Assembly: GCF_000828515.1 (NCBI RefSeq) | Contig: NZ_AP010872.1 | Span: 221,001-285,000 of the forward strand | Direction: 5' to 3' | From: Candidatus Ishikawaella capsulata Mpkobe | GTDB lineage: Bacteria; Pseudomonadota; Gammaproteobacteria; Enterobacterales; Enterobacteriaceae | Length of the DNA: 64,000 bases | Shown: one piece after another, positions 11,286-21,397 of the stretch | Numbering within the stretch: the first letter of the stretch is position 1 | Layout of the letters: each line of letters starts with the position of its first letter | Notes under the pieces: generated by a model | Databases searched by the model: none | Told to the model about the DNA's origin: nothing | Seen by the model: only the letters and a program-made list of their open reading frames with translations | Made by a program: the position numbers and the translations under genes

Positions 11286-11325
11286 TAAATATTGTATATT
11301 TTTGTATAAAAATATACAATATTTA
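11286..11325. repeat. Perfect 18-bp stem inverted repeat
   Basis: TAAATATTGTATATTTTT, a four-base loop GTAT, then its exact reverse complement. Almost all A/T but with matched G:C pairs. It lies at the border between the fdhD/folP relics and 1.1 kb of featureless AT-rich DNA. It could be an old terminator or simply an AT palindrome. Confidence 0.6.
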
Positions 11326-12427
11326 TTCTTGATTAAAAAATCAAAAACATGGATTTTTATATTAATAAATATATACATATTATTATATTTAGTGGAAACG
11401 TCAAGCTTTTATTTTAATAAAGCCTCATTTACTACATCATATAATATTAAATATATTCTTTTTTGTTACTATTTTTTTTGTATTAAAATATTATTTTTGT
11501 AAAATTTATTTTATTTAAGTATACAAATTGGTCATATGCAATCATCAAAAATTTTTATAGCCTACTTCTTAGTAAAAAGAGTTGCATAGTAACACTATTA
11601 TTAAATCATTACATTGACTAGTTATTATATGATTGAAATCGTAATATTTGTTTGAGCAACTGGACTAATTGATAAAGTTATTCGTCAAAATAAAATTATT
11701 AGCTATGCCAATTCATTAAATAATATTCAATATACCTCCATTAGTTACAGTAGATAACACTTTTAATTCTCCTTTAACTGCTAAATTTTAAAAAGTACAA
11801 AATATTCTTAACAAGAAATTGCTATTAGTAAATATCTTACATATTTGACTGGCCTTGACTTTTATTATACAAAATTAGATATAAAAGACACTTAGCAAGT
11901 TATTAATCCATATTTTTAATATAGTTAAAATAACTACTCTAGATCATGCTCACATTTATAATTTACTTTATAAAAACACTACAATATTAGTAATACTAAT
12001 TATAGCAATTTCTATTAATAGGACCAATATATTTAGCAAAAAGGAATAGAGCCAAAAATTACTAGTAGTATACTAAAATTTAAAAAATGTTTTCACAAAT
12101 AAAATTTATTCTTATCATTCAGTTGAAGGCATATATGAAGCGAGTAATCTGTCTAATAATAAAACTGTAAAATTTTTGTATTTTATATTGTATGTCAGTT
12201 GAAATATGGTGACATATATAATTACTAATTATTATTATATTATATAATGTATAAAAATTGATTAGGGAATATGAAAGATATGCACATATCTCTCAAAGCT
12301 CATGTAGAATTGCATTATTAACAATAATATTATCTCAATAATACGTATATTTGCCAACAATTTATTTTCAATGACATTTTACTTTTACAATGTAAATTAT
12401 TGATTTATCCATCAATTTAATAATTTA
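11326..12427. other. AT-rich spacer before proS
   Basis: No gene, RNA or recognisable relic. A plus-strand stretch of about 35 codons near 11655-11760 stays open but matches nothing I know. The proS promoter should lie in its last part; no clear hexamers are seen. Confidence 0.5.
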
Positions 12428-12445
12428 ATGTACAGGACAAGGCAA

Positions 12446-14164
12446 ATGCGCACTACCAAATATTTACTATCTACACAGAAAGAAATGCCTTCTGGAACCG
12501 ATATTATTAGTCATCAACTTATGTTAAGAGCGGGTATGATACGTAAACTAGCTTCGGGTATTTATACTTTTTTACCTACAGGATTACGTGTATTAAAAAA
12601 AATAGAAAGTATTATACGTGAAGAGATGAACAACATTTGTGCTATGGAAATAACTATGCCTTTTATCCAACCAGCCGAACTGTGGCAAAAGAGCGGGCGG
12701 TGGGATAATTATGGACCAGAACTATTTCGTATAGTTGATCGTCATGATTGTCATCATGTATTAGCTCCAACACACGAAGAAGTGATTAGTATGCTTATTC
12801 AACGAGAAATTAGTTCTTATAAACAATTACCATTAATTTTATATCAAATTCAAACTAAATTTCGTGATGAAATACGTCCAAGATTTGGGATTATGCGTTC
12901 ACGTGAATTCGTAATGAAAGATGCATATTCCTTTCACTCTTCACAAGAATGCCTGAAAAAAACCTATGAAATTATGTATAGAACATATTCTAAAATTTTT
13001 AAACGTATGGGTTTAATTTTTAAAACAGTTGCAGCTGGTACAGGTATCATAGGTGGAAATGTTTCTCATGAATTTCAAGTAATAGCAAATAACGGAGAAA
13101 ATCATATAACTTTTTCTACAGAATCCGATTATGCTGCAAATCTTGAATTAGCCGAAGCGGTGACACTTATTTGCAAAAGATCTCCTCCCAAACAAGACAT
13201 GATTCAAATTGACACACCGAAAACAAAGACAATTTTATCATTAGTGAAAATATACGGTGTATCAATAGAAAAAATAGTGAAAACTGTAATAGTAAAAGCA
13301 TCTCAGGAAAGCGGATATAAATTAGTTGCATTATTATTACGTGGAGATCATGAGCTAAATACGCGAAAAGCCGAAAAAATTGATATGGTAAAAAGTCCAT
13401 TGACTTTTGCAAGTGAAAAAGAAATCAATGATTGGATTGGTTGTACTACAGGTTCATTAGGACCGATTAATCTACCATTCCCAATAATAGCAGATCGTAC
13501 AGTAGTTAACATGAGTGATTTTATTGCCGGAGCTAATATTGATGGTAAACACTACATGGGGATTAATTGGGAGCGAGACTTACAACTACCATTTGTTGCA
13601 GATCTTCGAAAGGTAGCTGAAGGAGATCCTAGCCCTGATGGCAAAGGTATTTTAAAAATTGTACGCGGAATAGAGGTAGGGCATATATTTCAGTTAGGTA
13701 CTAAATATTCTTCTGTGATGAAAACTAGTATACAAGGAGAAGATGGTAGTAATCATATTGTAAACATGGGATGCTATGGTATAGGTATTACTAGAGTTAT
13801 AGCAGCAGCTATTGAACAAAATCATGATAATAAAGGTATAATCTGGCCCATACAATTAGCTCCTTTTGAAGTTGCTATTTTACCTATTAATATGTATAAA
13901 TCTTTACTGGTAAATAAAGTAACTGAAAAAATTTATCGCTTATTAATTGCTAAAGGTATTGATGTTATTTTAGATGATCGTCAAGAACGTTTAGGAGTTA
14001 TGCTAGCTGATATGGAGCTAATTGGAATACCCTATATTGTTATCATAGGAGATCGTAAATTAAAACATCAAGAACTGGAATATAAGATTCGTAACTTCCC
14101 TCAAATACAAACAATAAAAGAGAGCGAAATAGTTCCTTTTCTTCTAAAGGCTTGTGATAAATAG
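12446..14164 (+). CDS. proS: Prolyl-tRNA synthetase
   Basis: Charges tRNA-Pro. From the ATG at 12446 the protein has 572 residues, the E. coli length, and begins [17 protein letters not shown] as in E. coli. An upstream in-frame ATG at 12428 would add six residues, but AAGG just before 12446 supports the inner start. Class II motifs are present: motif 2 in [20 protein letters not shown], the YbaK-like editing insertion at about 230-390 including [17 protein letters not shown], motif 3 in [17 protein letters not shown], and the anticodon-binding domain at the end. It faces tilS, with 14 bp between the stops. Confidence 0.97.
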   Translation: MRTTKYLLSTQKEMPSGTDIISHQLMLRAGMIRKLASGIYTFLPTGLRVLKKIESIIREEMNNICAMEITMPFIQPAELWQKSGRWDNYGPELFRIVDRHDCHHVLAPTHEEVISMLIQREISSYKQLPLILYQIQTKFRDEIRPRFGIMRSREFVMKDAYSFHSSQECLKKTYEIMYRTYSKIFKRMGLIFKTVAAGTGIIGGNVSHEFQVIANNGENHITFSTESDYAANLELAEAVTLICKRSPPKQDMIQIDTPKTKTILSLVKIYGVSIEKIVKTVIVKASQESGYKLVALLLRGDHELNTRKAEKIDMVKSPLTFASEKEINDWIGCTTGSLGPINLPFPIIADRTVVNMSDFIAGANIDGKHYMGINWERDLQLPFVADLRKVAEGDPSPDGKGILKIVRGIEVGHIFQLGTKYSSVMKTSIQGEDGSNHIVNMGCYGIGITRVIAAAIEQNHDNKGIIWPIQLAPFEVAILPINMYKSLLVNKVTEKIYRLLIAKGIDVILDDRQERLGVMLADMELIGIPYIVIIGDRKLKHQELEYKIRNFPQIQTIKESEIVPFLLKACDK

Positions 14165-14178
14165 AGCAAATATTTTTC

Positions 14179-15498
14179 TTACAAAAAATTAAAATTTTTA
14201 TACCATTGTATTTGCCAACCGGTTAGGCCTTGAGCAGAACCTTCATTAGTAGTAAATAATCCAGGAGTACCAATTAATATATCATTATAATAAATCATTG
14301 GTATATATGGTCGCTCCCATGGTGGTATGTTTTTTTCTTGCCAAATTTCTTTTATTGTACGCTTACCTATTCTACCTAATAGGCCATATTTTCCCTTTAT
14401 TTGGAAACGGATATAAATATTTTCATCTGATTTAGGTAAACGAAATTCGGGATTACATGAATGGCAATATAACAATCCTAAATTTTGCGGTAATTTTAGA
14501 GGAATTTTTGTATTAGACCAATGCAAAACACAATTTTGTAATGAGTAACGTATAGGAATAAAAAAAATTAAATTTTTATAACGACGTATCTCATAATTAC
14601 CCATCTTGAAACGTGCTTGTGAATCACTTCGACTCAATACTATATTTTTCCAAATTTGTATTAATTGATCTCTATCAGGCCGAATAAAACCATATTTTAC
14701 AAGCCAACGGCGCAATAATGCATTGCGTTTAACCATACTCATGGTCAACATAGGAGTAAATAATAAACTTTTATCTGGTTGAATTAATTTATATAATTCT
14801 TCAGCTAATAATTCATCTAGTAATTCCTCTTGTTCTCTACACAGAGCAGCACTTCGAGAAGTTGTCTTTAAGAAATAAGGCCAACGTTGAATTAAAGATG
14901 GCAAAATATTTTTACGTAAGAAATTACGGTCATAACGTTCATTATTATTACTTTCGTCTTCTATCCATTGGAGCTGATAATTCTTAGCCCACAATTTTAA
15001 TTGAGTCTTCGAAAAAGATAACATCGGACGTATTAAAGGAACATCGCCTAACATTATATGTGGTGACATAGCTGATAATCCTGTAGGACCACTTCCTCGT
15101 TTTAATGCTAAAAAGAAAGTTTCACATTGATCATCTAGATGATGTCCAGTCAAAAGAACCTCTCCTTTATTTAAATTATTTTTAATAGCTTGATAACGTG
15201 ATTTGCGAGATGAAGCTTCTATTCCTCCATCTCTTTGATCAATTTTGATATATAAAATATCGCATTTGATATTCCAAATATTGCATATATTTAAGCAATG
15301 TTTAACCCAATAATTAGCTGAATAACTTAATCCATGATGTACGTGTAATGCGCGTATCTTTATAAAATTCTTTTGCCACAGCATCATTTGATGTAGTAAT
15401 ACAGTGGAATCTAATCCACCACTGAATGCTATTACAAAAGATCTATATGGAATTGCTGATAATATATCTAAATGAGACAGAGGCATAATATTATCCAT
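14179..15498 (-). CDS. tilS: tRNA(Ile)-lysidine synthetase
   Basis: Converts C34 of tRNA-Ile(CAU) to lysidine so that it reads AUA, a codon that is frequent in so AT-rich a genome. The protein has 439 residues (E. coli 432). The PP-loop ATP motif SGGLDSTVLLHQM is near 24-36, and HHLDDQCETFF, GLSAMSP and RPML follow. The C-terminal TilS domains are present but divergent. It lies downstream of accA on the same strand, as in E. coli. Confidence 0.95.
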   Translation of the reverse strand: MDNIMPLSHLDILSAIPYRSFVIAFSGGLDSTVLLHQMMLWQKNFIKIRALHVHHGLSYSANYWVKHCLNICNIWNIKCDILYIKIDQRDGGIEASSRKSRYQAIKNNLNKGEVLLTGHHLDDQCETFFLALKRGSGPTGLSAMSPHIMLGDVPLIRPMLSFSKTQLKLWAKNYQLQWIEDESNNNERYDRNFLRKNILPSLIQRWPYFLKTTSRSAALCREQEELLDELLAEELYKLIQPDKSLLFTPMLTMSMVKRNALLRRWLVKYGFIRPDRDQLIQIWKNIVLSRSDSQARFKMGNYEIRRYKNLIFFIPIRYSLQNCVLHWSNTKIPLKLPQNLGLLYCHSCNPEFRLPKSDENIYIRFQIKGKYGLLGRIGKRTIKEIWQEKNIPPWERPYIPMIYYNDILIGTPGLFTTNEGSAQGLTGWQIQWYKNFNFL

Positions 15499-15590
15499 TT
15501 ATTAAACTGAATAATAAATTAAAAGCTTTGATGCTAATCCTTTGAATAAATATTACTATATAATATGATAAAAATGTTCAATTAAACATC

Positions 15591-16556
15591 TTAAATAAGA
15601 TATGATCTATAATCATAACTCATTAATCTGCAATAACGACGTTCTAGTAATTGATTAATATTTAAAAGATCTAATTCTTTTAAATCTTTTAGCAATTGAT
15701 TTTTTAAATTATCTGCCATATTTTCTAGATTGCGATGAGCACCTCCTAATGGTTCTCCAATGACAGAATCAATGATCTGTAGTGCCTTGAGACGATTTGC
15801 TGTAATAGCCATATTTGTAGCAGCTAATGCTGCTTGATCTATACTTTTCCATAAAAGAGCTGCACAACCTTCTGGAGAAATAACAGAATATATACTATAT
15901 TCGAGCATATTCACCTTGTCACCTATTCCAATAGCTAAAGCTCCTCCTGAACCTCCTTCGCCAATTATAGTACAAATTATTGGTACTTTTAAAATAGACA
16001 TCTCTAGTAAGTTATGAGCAATAGCTTGCGATTGACCACGTTCTTCTGCTCCAATACCTGGATAAGCACCTGGTGTATCAATAAATGTCAAAATAGGAAT
16101 ATTAAAACGTTCAGCCATTTTCATAATACGCAGTGCTTTACGATATCCCTCTGGTGCGGACATACCAAAATTACAGTTTATTTTTTCTTTAATTTCACGA
16201 CCCTTCTCATGACCAATCACTATGACAGAACGTCCATTTAAACGAGCAATACCACAAATAATAGCTTTATCATTAGCAAATATCCTATCACCTGATAGTT
16301 CATCAAAATCTTCAAACATATTTTGAATATAATCCATGGTATGAGGACGTAAAGGATGACGAGCTAATTGAGTTATTTGCCATGAATTTAATTCGGCAAA
16401 AATTTTTTTAGTGAGTTCTGTACTTTGATGACGTAAATTACAAATTTCTTTAGATAAATTAATCTTATATTTACGGTATTTAGTTTCAATTGATATAAGT
16501 GAATTAATTTTAGTTTCTAATTCTACTATAGGTAGTTCAAAATCTAGATAATTCAT
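15591..16556 (-). CDS. accA: Acetyl-CoA carboxylase carboxyltransferase subunit alpha
   Basis: Half of the carboxyltransferase that moves CO2 from biotin to acetyl-CoA, making malonyl-CoA. The protein has 321 residues (E. coli 319). The oxyanion-hole glycines are in [17 protein letters not shown], and the CoA-site region is [19 protein letters not shown] with [19 protein letters not shown]. It is 17 bp downstream of dnaE, as in E. coli. Its partner accD is not in this window. Confidence 0.97.
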   Translation of the reverse strand: MNYLDFELPIVELETKINSLISIETKYRKYKINLSKEICNLRHQSTELTKKIFAELNSWQITQLARHPLRPHTMDYIQNMFEDFDELSGDRIFANDKAIICGIARLNGRSVIVIGHEKGREIKEKINCNFGMSAPEGYRKALRIMKMAERFNIPILTFIDTPGAYPGIGAEERGQSQAIAHNLLEMSILKVPIICTIIGEGGSGGALAIGIGDKVNMLEYSIYSVISPEGCAALLWKSIDQAALAATNMAITANRLKALQIIDSVIGEPLGGAHRNLENMADNLKNQLLKDLKELDLLNINQLLERRYCRLMSYDYRSYLI

Positions 16557-16573
16557 AATTTTTTGTTTTGATT

Positions 16574-19500
16574 TTAATCAAATTCTAATTTTACTTGATT
16601 AAATCCTACTAAATATTTTAGATCTTCGATTAAAGAATCATTTAAGGAAATATACCATTTTTTACTGAAAGTGAATTTTATCTGTGCATCTGTATTTTTA
16701 TAATAAACATATAGTGGAATTGATCCACCACAATGAAAACTTAAATATTTCTTTAGGGTGCTTAAGAAACGATTAGTAACTTGTGAACTCGTTAACCATA
16801 GAGATATTCCTCGAACATATTTTTTACGCGCTTCCTTAAGATTCATTATTTTTTGAGCAACAATTTGTTGTCTTTTTCTAAAATTATCATATTGAATTTT
16901 TCCATTAATAATTAAGATATTATCTTTCTTTAATAAGGGCTGATAAATTTCTAAAATATCGGAAAAAATTATTACCTCTAAACTACCTGAATGATCTTCT
17001 AAATAGCACATACTAATTTTTTTATTATTTTTAGTTAAAAAACTACGTATAGTTGTCAGTAAACCAACTATAACGATAATTTTATTACCTTCATAATGAG
17101 AATTAATATCTTTTATCCATAATCCTTTATTATAGAATTTAATTTCTTCTAAATATGTATTAATAGGATGACCAGTTAAATATAATCCTAGAGTATCCCG
17201 TTCACCTTGCAAACGAAGATGATCTGGCCAAACTGATACTTCTTTTGGATAAAAGTGTTTTGACTCAATTGCTCCATTAAACATATCTGCTTGCCCATGT
17301 AACCTAGCTATTGAATTCTGCACAGCAATATTGAAGGCTTGAGATAAACTATTTATCATAGCAGCTCTATGGGAACCTAAACTATCACAACAACCTGATA
17401 AAATCATTTTCTTCATCATGCTTTGATTAAGCTTTTTAGTATCAATGCGATTACATAAATCTAAAAGATCTATAAATCTACCACCTTGGTTACGTGCATA
17501 AATAATATTTTCTATAGCTGTTTTACCTATACCTTTAATTGCACCCATACCATACACAATTTTACCTAAATCATTTACATAAAATGTATATAAACTTACA
17601 TTAATATCAGGAGGTAAAATTGTTAATCCCATCATTCTGCATTCATCTATTAAAGAAACTATTTTATTAGTATTATCCATATATGCGGTCAAAACCGCTG
17701 CCATAAATTGTGCTGGATAGTGTGTTTTTAACCAAAGTGTTTGATATGAGATAAGTGCATAAGCTGTGGAATGTGATTTATTAAAACCATAACCGGCAAA
17801 TTTTTCTAACATAGAAAATATTTTAAGTGCCATTTCACTGCTAATACCCTTCTTTTCAGATCCTCTTTTAAAAAATGAGCGTTGTTTAACCATTTCGATA
17901 GGTTGTTTTTTTCCCATAGCATAACGCAATATGTCTGCTTTACCTAAAGTATATCCTGCTAATACTTGAGCGATTTGCATAACTTGCTCTTGATATAGAA
18001 TAATACCATAGGTAGATTCTAATATTGGCTTTAAACTTTCATGTTGACATTTAATATCAGGATAAGATACTTTTTCACGTCCATGTTTACGATTGATAAA
18101 ATTATCTACCATTCCAGATTGTAGTGGACCAGGACGAAAAAGAGCAATTAGTGCTATTATATCCTCAAAACAGTCAGGTTTTAATCTTTTAATAAGATCT
18201 CTCATACCTTTTGATTCTAGTTGAAATACTGCTGTGGTTTTTGCTTGCTGTAGTATTTGAAAAGTTTTTTTATCATTAAGTGGAATAGAAGCAATATTAA
18301 CAGGGGTTATAGATTGATTATTTCTAGTAAGATTAATCATTTCTATAGCCCAATTAATAATTGTTAAAGTACGTAAACCTAAAAAATCGAATTTTACTAA
18401 ACCTATATACTCAATATCATCTTTATCAAATTGTGTAATAGGATTATTACCATTCTCATCACAATGAAGTGGTGTAAAATCTGTAATTCTTGTAGGAGAA
18501 ATCACTAATCCACCAGCATGTTTACTTGCGTTACGTATTACTCCTTCTAATTTCCTTGCCATATCAATAATAGATTTAACATCTTCATCTATTTTATATA
18601 ATTCTGATAATTTTGGCTCAAGTGTAAATGCTCTTTCTATAGTAATACCTATATCTGATGGTATCATCTTTGAAATACGTTCCACAAATCCATAAGGATA
18701 TCCAAGCACGCGTCCTACATCACGGATAACTGATTTTGCTGTCATAGTACCAAATGTTATGATCTGTGCAACTGCATCTTTACCATAAATATTAGATACA
18801 TGTTCAATTACCATATCTCTTTTTTCCATACAAAAATCAATATCAAAATCAGGCAAAGAAACACGTTCTAAGTTTAAAAATCTTTCAAAAATTAGATTAA
18901 ATTCTAAGGGATTAATATCAGTAATTTGTAGTGCATATGCAACTAAAGAACCTGCACCAGATCCTCTTCCGGGACCAACGGGAATGCAATTATCTTTTGA
19001 CCATTGTACAAATTCCATAACAATAAGGAAATAACTAGGAAATCCCATTTTATTAATAATATTTAGTTCAATATTCAGACGCTTATCATATTCTTTACGT
19101 TTTTCTATACGGATATTTGGATCAGGAAAAATAAATTTAAGTCTTTCTTCTAATCCAGAAGTTGCTTTATTAATCAAAAATTGTTGTGGATTCAGATTAC
19201 CAGTAGGAAATTGAGGAAGAAAATATTTACCTAATGTAATCCTTACATTACAACGTTTAGCAATCTCTACACTATTGATTAAGGCTTCAGGAATATCCTT
19301 AAAAAGATTACACATCTCATTTTCAGTACGCATATATTGTTGCTCATTATATTTATATGATCTATTAGAATCATTTAATATATGACCTTGATGTATAGCT
19401 ACTCGTATTTCATGAGCTTCAAAATCTATTTTAGATAAAAAATATACTTCATTAGTTGCTACTAGAGGTATATTTTCTACCATAGCTAATTTAATTGCTA

Positions 19501-20050
19501 ACGCTAAGTATTGTTCTTCAATTTTGCTCCCTGTACGACTAATTTCTATATAAAAGTTGCTAGGAAAATGTTTTTTATAGAATTCAAGACTATGATTAAC
19601 TAATTCATGGTTTTTATGTATTAGGCCATATCCAATATCACCGCTATAACCTCCTGAAAGAACAATTAATCCTGATTTTAATGCCATTAACCATTCACGT
19701 TTTATGCAAGGTCCATTAGTTCCATATCCTTTTTGATATGCACGTGAAATTAGTAGAGTTAAATTTTTATAACCCACATTATTACTAGCTAAAATAGTTA
19801 ATTTTGTTAATATATTGGGTGATATGGAATTTTTTACTTTAAAATCAGCTCCTATGATAGGTTTAATACCAAATTTATATGTAGCACGATAAAATTTTAT
19901 AAAACCACACAAATTAGTAAAATCAGTAATTCCTAAAGCTGGCATACCTAACAAAGCAGCTTTTTTCACTAACTGATCTATTTTTGCTATACCATGTATC
20001 ATAGAATAATCACTATGTATTCTTAAATGTACAAAACGCGGCTCAGACAT
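16574..20050 (-). CDS. dnaE: DNA polymerase III alpha subunit
   Basis: Replicative polymerase. The protein has 1158 residues (E. coli 1160). The N-terminal PHP domain starts at [20 protein letters not shown]. The palm active site contains the metal-binding aspartates of [15 protein letters not shown] near residue 400 and the downstream [13 protein letters not shown] segment near 555. The helix-hairpin-helix and OB-fold regions follow. No truncation or frameshift. It lies between rnhB and accA as in E. coli. No proofreading subunit gene is in the window. Confidence 0.98.
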   Translation of the reverse strand: MSEPRFVHLRIHSDYSMIHGIAKIDQLVKKAALLGMPALGITDFTNLCGFIKFYRATYKFGIKPIIGADFKVKNSISPNILTKLTILASNNVGYKNLTLLISRAYQKGYGTNGPCIKREWLMALKSGLIVLSGGYSGDIGYGLIHKNHELVNHSLEFYKKHFPSNFYIEISRTGSKIEEQYLALAIKLAMVENIPLVATNEVYFLSKIDFEAHEIRVAIHQGHILNDSNRSYKYNEQQYMRTENEMCNLFKDIPEALINSVEIAKRCNVRITLGKYFLPQFPTGNLNPQQFLINKATSGLEERLKFIFPDPNIRIEKRKEYDKRLNIELNIINKMGFPSYFLIVMEFVQWSKDNCIPVGPGRGSGAGSLVAYALQITDINPLEFNLIFERFLNLERVSLPDFDIDFCMEKRDMVIEHVSNIYGKDAVAQIITFGTMTAKSVIRDVGRVLGYPYGFVERISKMIPSDIGITIERAFTLEPKLSELYKIDEDVKSIIDMARKLEGVIRNASKHAGGLVISPTRITDFTPLHCDENGNNPITQFDKDDIEYIGLVKFDFLGLRTLTIINWAIEMINLTRNNQSITPVNIASIPLNDKKTFQILQQAKTTAVFQLESKGMRDLIKRLKPDCFEDIIALIALFRPGPLQSGMVDNFINRKHGREKVSYPDIKCQHESLKPILESTYGIILYQEQVMQIAQVLAGYTLGKADILRYAMGKKQPIEMVKQRSFFKRGSEKKGISSEMALKIFSMLEKFAGYGFNKSHSTAYALISYQTLWLKTHYPAQFMAAVLTAYMDNTNKIVSLIDECRMMGLTILPPDINVSLYTFYVNDLGKIVYGMGAIKGIGKTAIENIIYARNQGGRFIDLLDLCNRIDTKKLNQSMMKKMILSGCCDSLGSHRAAMINSLSQAFNIAVQNSIARLHGQADMFNGAIESKHFYPKEVSVWPDHLRLQGERDTLGLYLTGHPINTYLEEIKFYNKGLWIKDINSHYEGNKIIVIVGLLTTIRSFLTKNNKKISMCYLEDHSGSLEVIIFSDILEIYQPLLKKDNILIINGKIQYDNFRKRQQIVAQKIMNLKEARKKYVRGISLWLTSSQVTNRFLSTLKKYLSFHCGGSIPLYVYYKNTDAQIKFTFSKKWYISLNDSLIEDLKYLVGFNQVKLEFD

Positions 20051-20106
20051 ATTAAATTCCAGAGTAAAATATATTCTACATATATAAAAATACTGATATA
20101 ATTGAA

Positions 20107-20697
20107 TTATTGATTATTTAAAATTCTCTGCACTGGGTAAAAACTCTTCCTATGATAAGGAGTAGGACCATATTTTAATAAGTTTTTTAAATGTACAGCT
20201 GTAGGATATCCTTTATGCTGTGCAAAACCATATTGAGGAAATAAGATATCAAGATCTATCATTTCACGATCACGTATTACTTTAGCTAATATAGAAGCTG
20301 CACTAATTTCTGCAATGAAATTATCTCCTTTTACAAAACATCTTGACGGTATATTGATTTTTGGAGGATGTTTACCATCTATAAAAACATAATCTGGTAA
20401 AATACTTAAACCTTCAATTGCACGTTGCATTGATATCATAGTGGCTTGTAAAATATTTACTGCATCAATTTCTGCTGGTTCAGCACGTCCTATGTTCCAT
20501 GATATTGCATTTTTTATTATATTTTCAAACAGTAATAATCTTTTTTTTTCGGATAGTTTTTTTGAATCTTTCAGCCCATTAATAGGATGACTTACATTAA
20601 GTATAACAGCCGCACTTATAACAGATCCTGCTAATGGGCCACGGCCTGCTTCATCTACTCCGGCAATAAGTACATTCATTTTTTTCACTAGTGTCAT
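20107..20697 (-). CDS. rnhB: Ribonuclease HII
   Basis: Removes ribonucleotides and RNA primers from DNA. Catalytic carboxylates are seen in [15 protein letters not shown] (Asp-Glu pair), in the [11 protein letters not shown] segment and in [13 protein letters not shown]. From the ATG at 20697 it has 196 residues (E. coli 198). A GTG at 20727 and an ATG at 20679 are in frame; none has a strong ribosome-binding site, so the start is uncertain. In E. coli lpxB lies directly upstream of rnhB; here fabZ is next, 37 bp beyond the furthest possible start. Confidence 0.93.
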   Translation of the reverse strand: MTLVKKMNVLIAGVDEAGRGPLAGSVISAAVILNVSHPINGLKDSKKLSEKKRLLLFENIIKNAISWNIGRAEPAEIDAVNILQATMISMQRAIEGLSILPDYVFIDGKHPPKINIPSRCFVKGDNFIAEISAASILAKVIRDREMIDLDILFPQYGFAQHKGYPTAVHLKNLLKYGPTPYHRKSFYPVQRILNNQ

Positions 20698-20764
20698 CCA
20701 TCTATGTAATATAATGCCAAGAGACACCTATATTTTATAGTAATTAGAAATTTTAACTTTTTTG

Positions 20765-21213
20765 TTAATTATCAGGAGATATAACACCTGTTATTTTTGC
20801 TTCACAGACAATTTTATTATTAACAGTAATAATTCCTTTAAATTTCGTAAAATTAAGAATTTTTTTTTCACATGTAACTTCTATAATCAATTGATCTCCT
20901 GGTACTACTGGATATCTAAAACGAACATAATCTATACTTGCTAAATAATATGTTTCTTTTTTTTTGAATTTTCTACTATTCTTATAAAGTAAAATACTAC
21001 TTGCTTGGGCTATAGATTCTAAAATCAATACCCCTGGAAAAATTTTTTTTTAGGAAAATGTCCTTGAAAAATTTGTTCATTCATAGAAATATTTTTTAAT
21101 GCACATATATACTTATTTTTTTTAAATTCTAATACTCTATCAATGAATAAAAAAGGATAACGATGGGGTAATATATCTTCTATTTTTAACTGATGTATCT
21201 CATTAATCTTCAC
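20765..21213 (-). CDS. fabZ: 3-hydroxyacyl-ACP dehydratase FabZ, frameshifted in an A9 tract
   Basis: Dehydratase of the fatty acid elongation cycle. Two adjoining frames together cover the whole protein (about 149 residues, E. coli 151). Frame 1 (21213-21025) runs from [20 protein letters not shown] to [13 protein letters not shown] and stops. Frame 2 (21028-20765) continues [15 protein letters not shown] to the normal C-terminus with [13 protein letters not shown]. On the coding strand the break lies at CCT-A9-T5-CC. One more A restores [16 protein letters not shown], the active-site His motif (HFP...FPG). Nothing else is damaged. Poly(A) frameshifts in essential genes rescued by RNA polymerase slippage are described in Buchnera and Blochmannia; I infer the same here. 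A true null allele or a sequencing error are the alternatives. Confidence 0.88.
21043..21051 (-). other. A9 slippage tract within fabZ
   Basis: Run of nine A on the coding strand (nine T on the plus strand) where the fabZ frame is one base short. Tracts of about nine or more A are the lengths at which transcriptional slippage is known to be productive in AT-rich symbionts. Confidence 0.7.
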
Positions 21214-21397
21214 AAGACTTTCCTTAAAAATTTATTTTTATAATATTGCATATTATCATTGATAGTGATATGCTATAAGTTATAGTTTTTTTATACTTAG
21301 GAATATAAATAAACATATATCTACCAAGTTCATAACAAGTGAATTTGTTACATACAAGCAATTATATTAATAATTACTTGCATTGTAATCAAATTAA

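Noticed and set aside
11302-11502. Open frame of 66 codons rich in Ile, Tyr, Phe and Leu
   Set aside because: Low-complexity translation of AT-rich DNA starting inside the large hairpin. No homology and no start signals.
20765-21213. Programmed ribosomal frameshift in fabZ
   Set aside because: Possible, but there is no evident stimulatory stem or pseudoknot, and the one-base deficit within nine A fits transcriptional slippage better. Kept only as an alternative.
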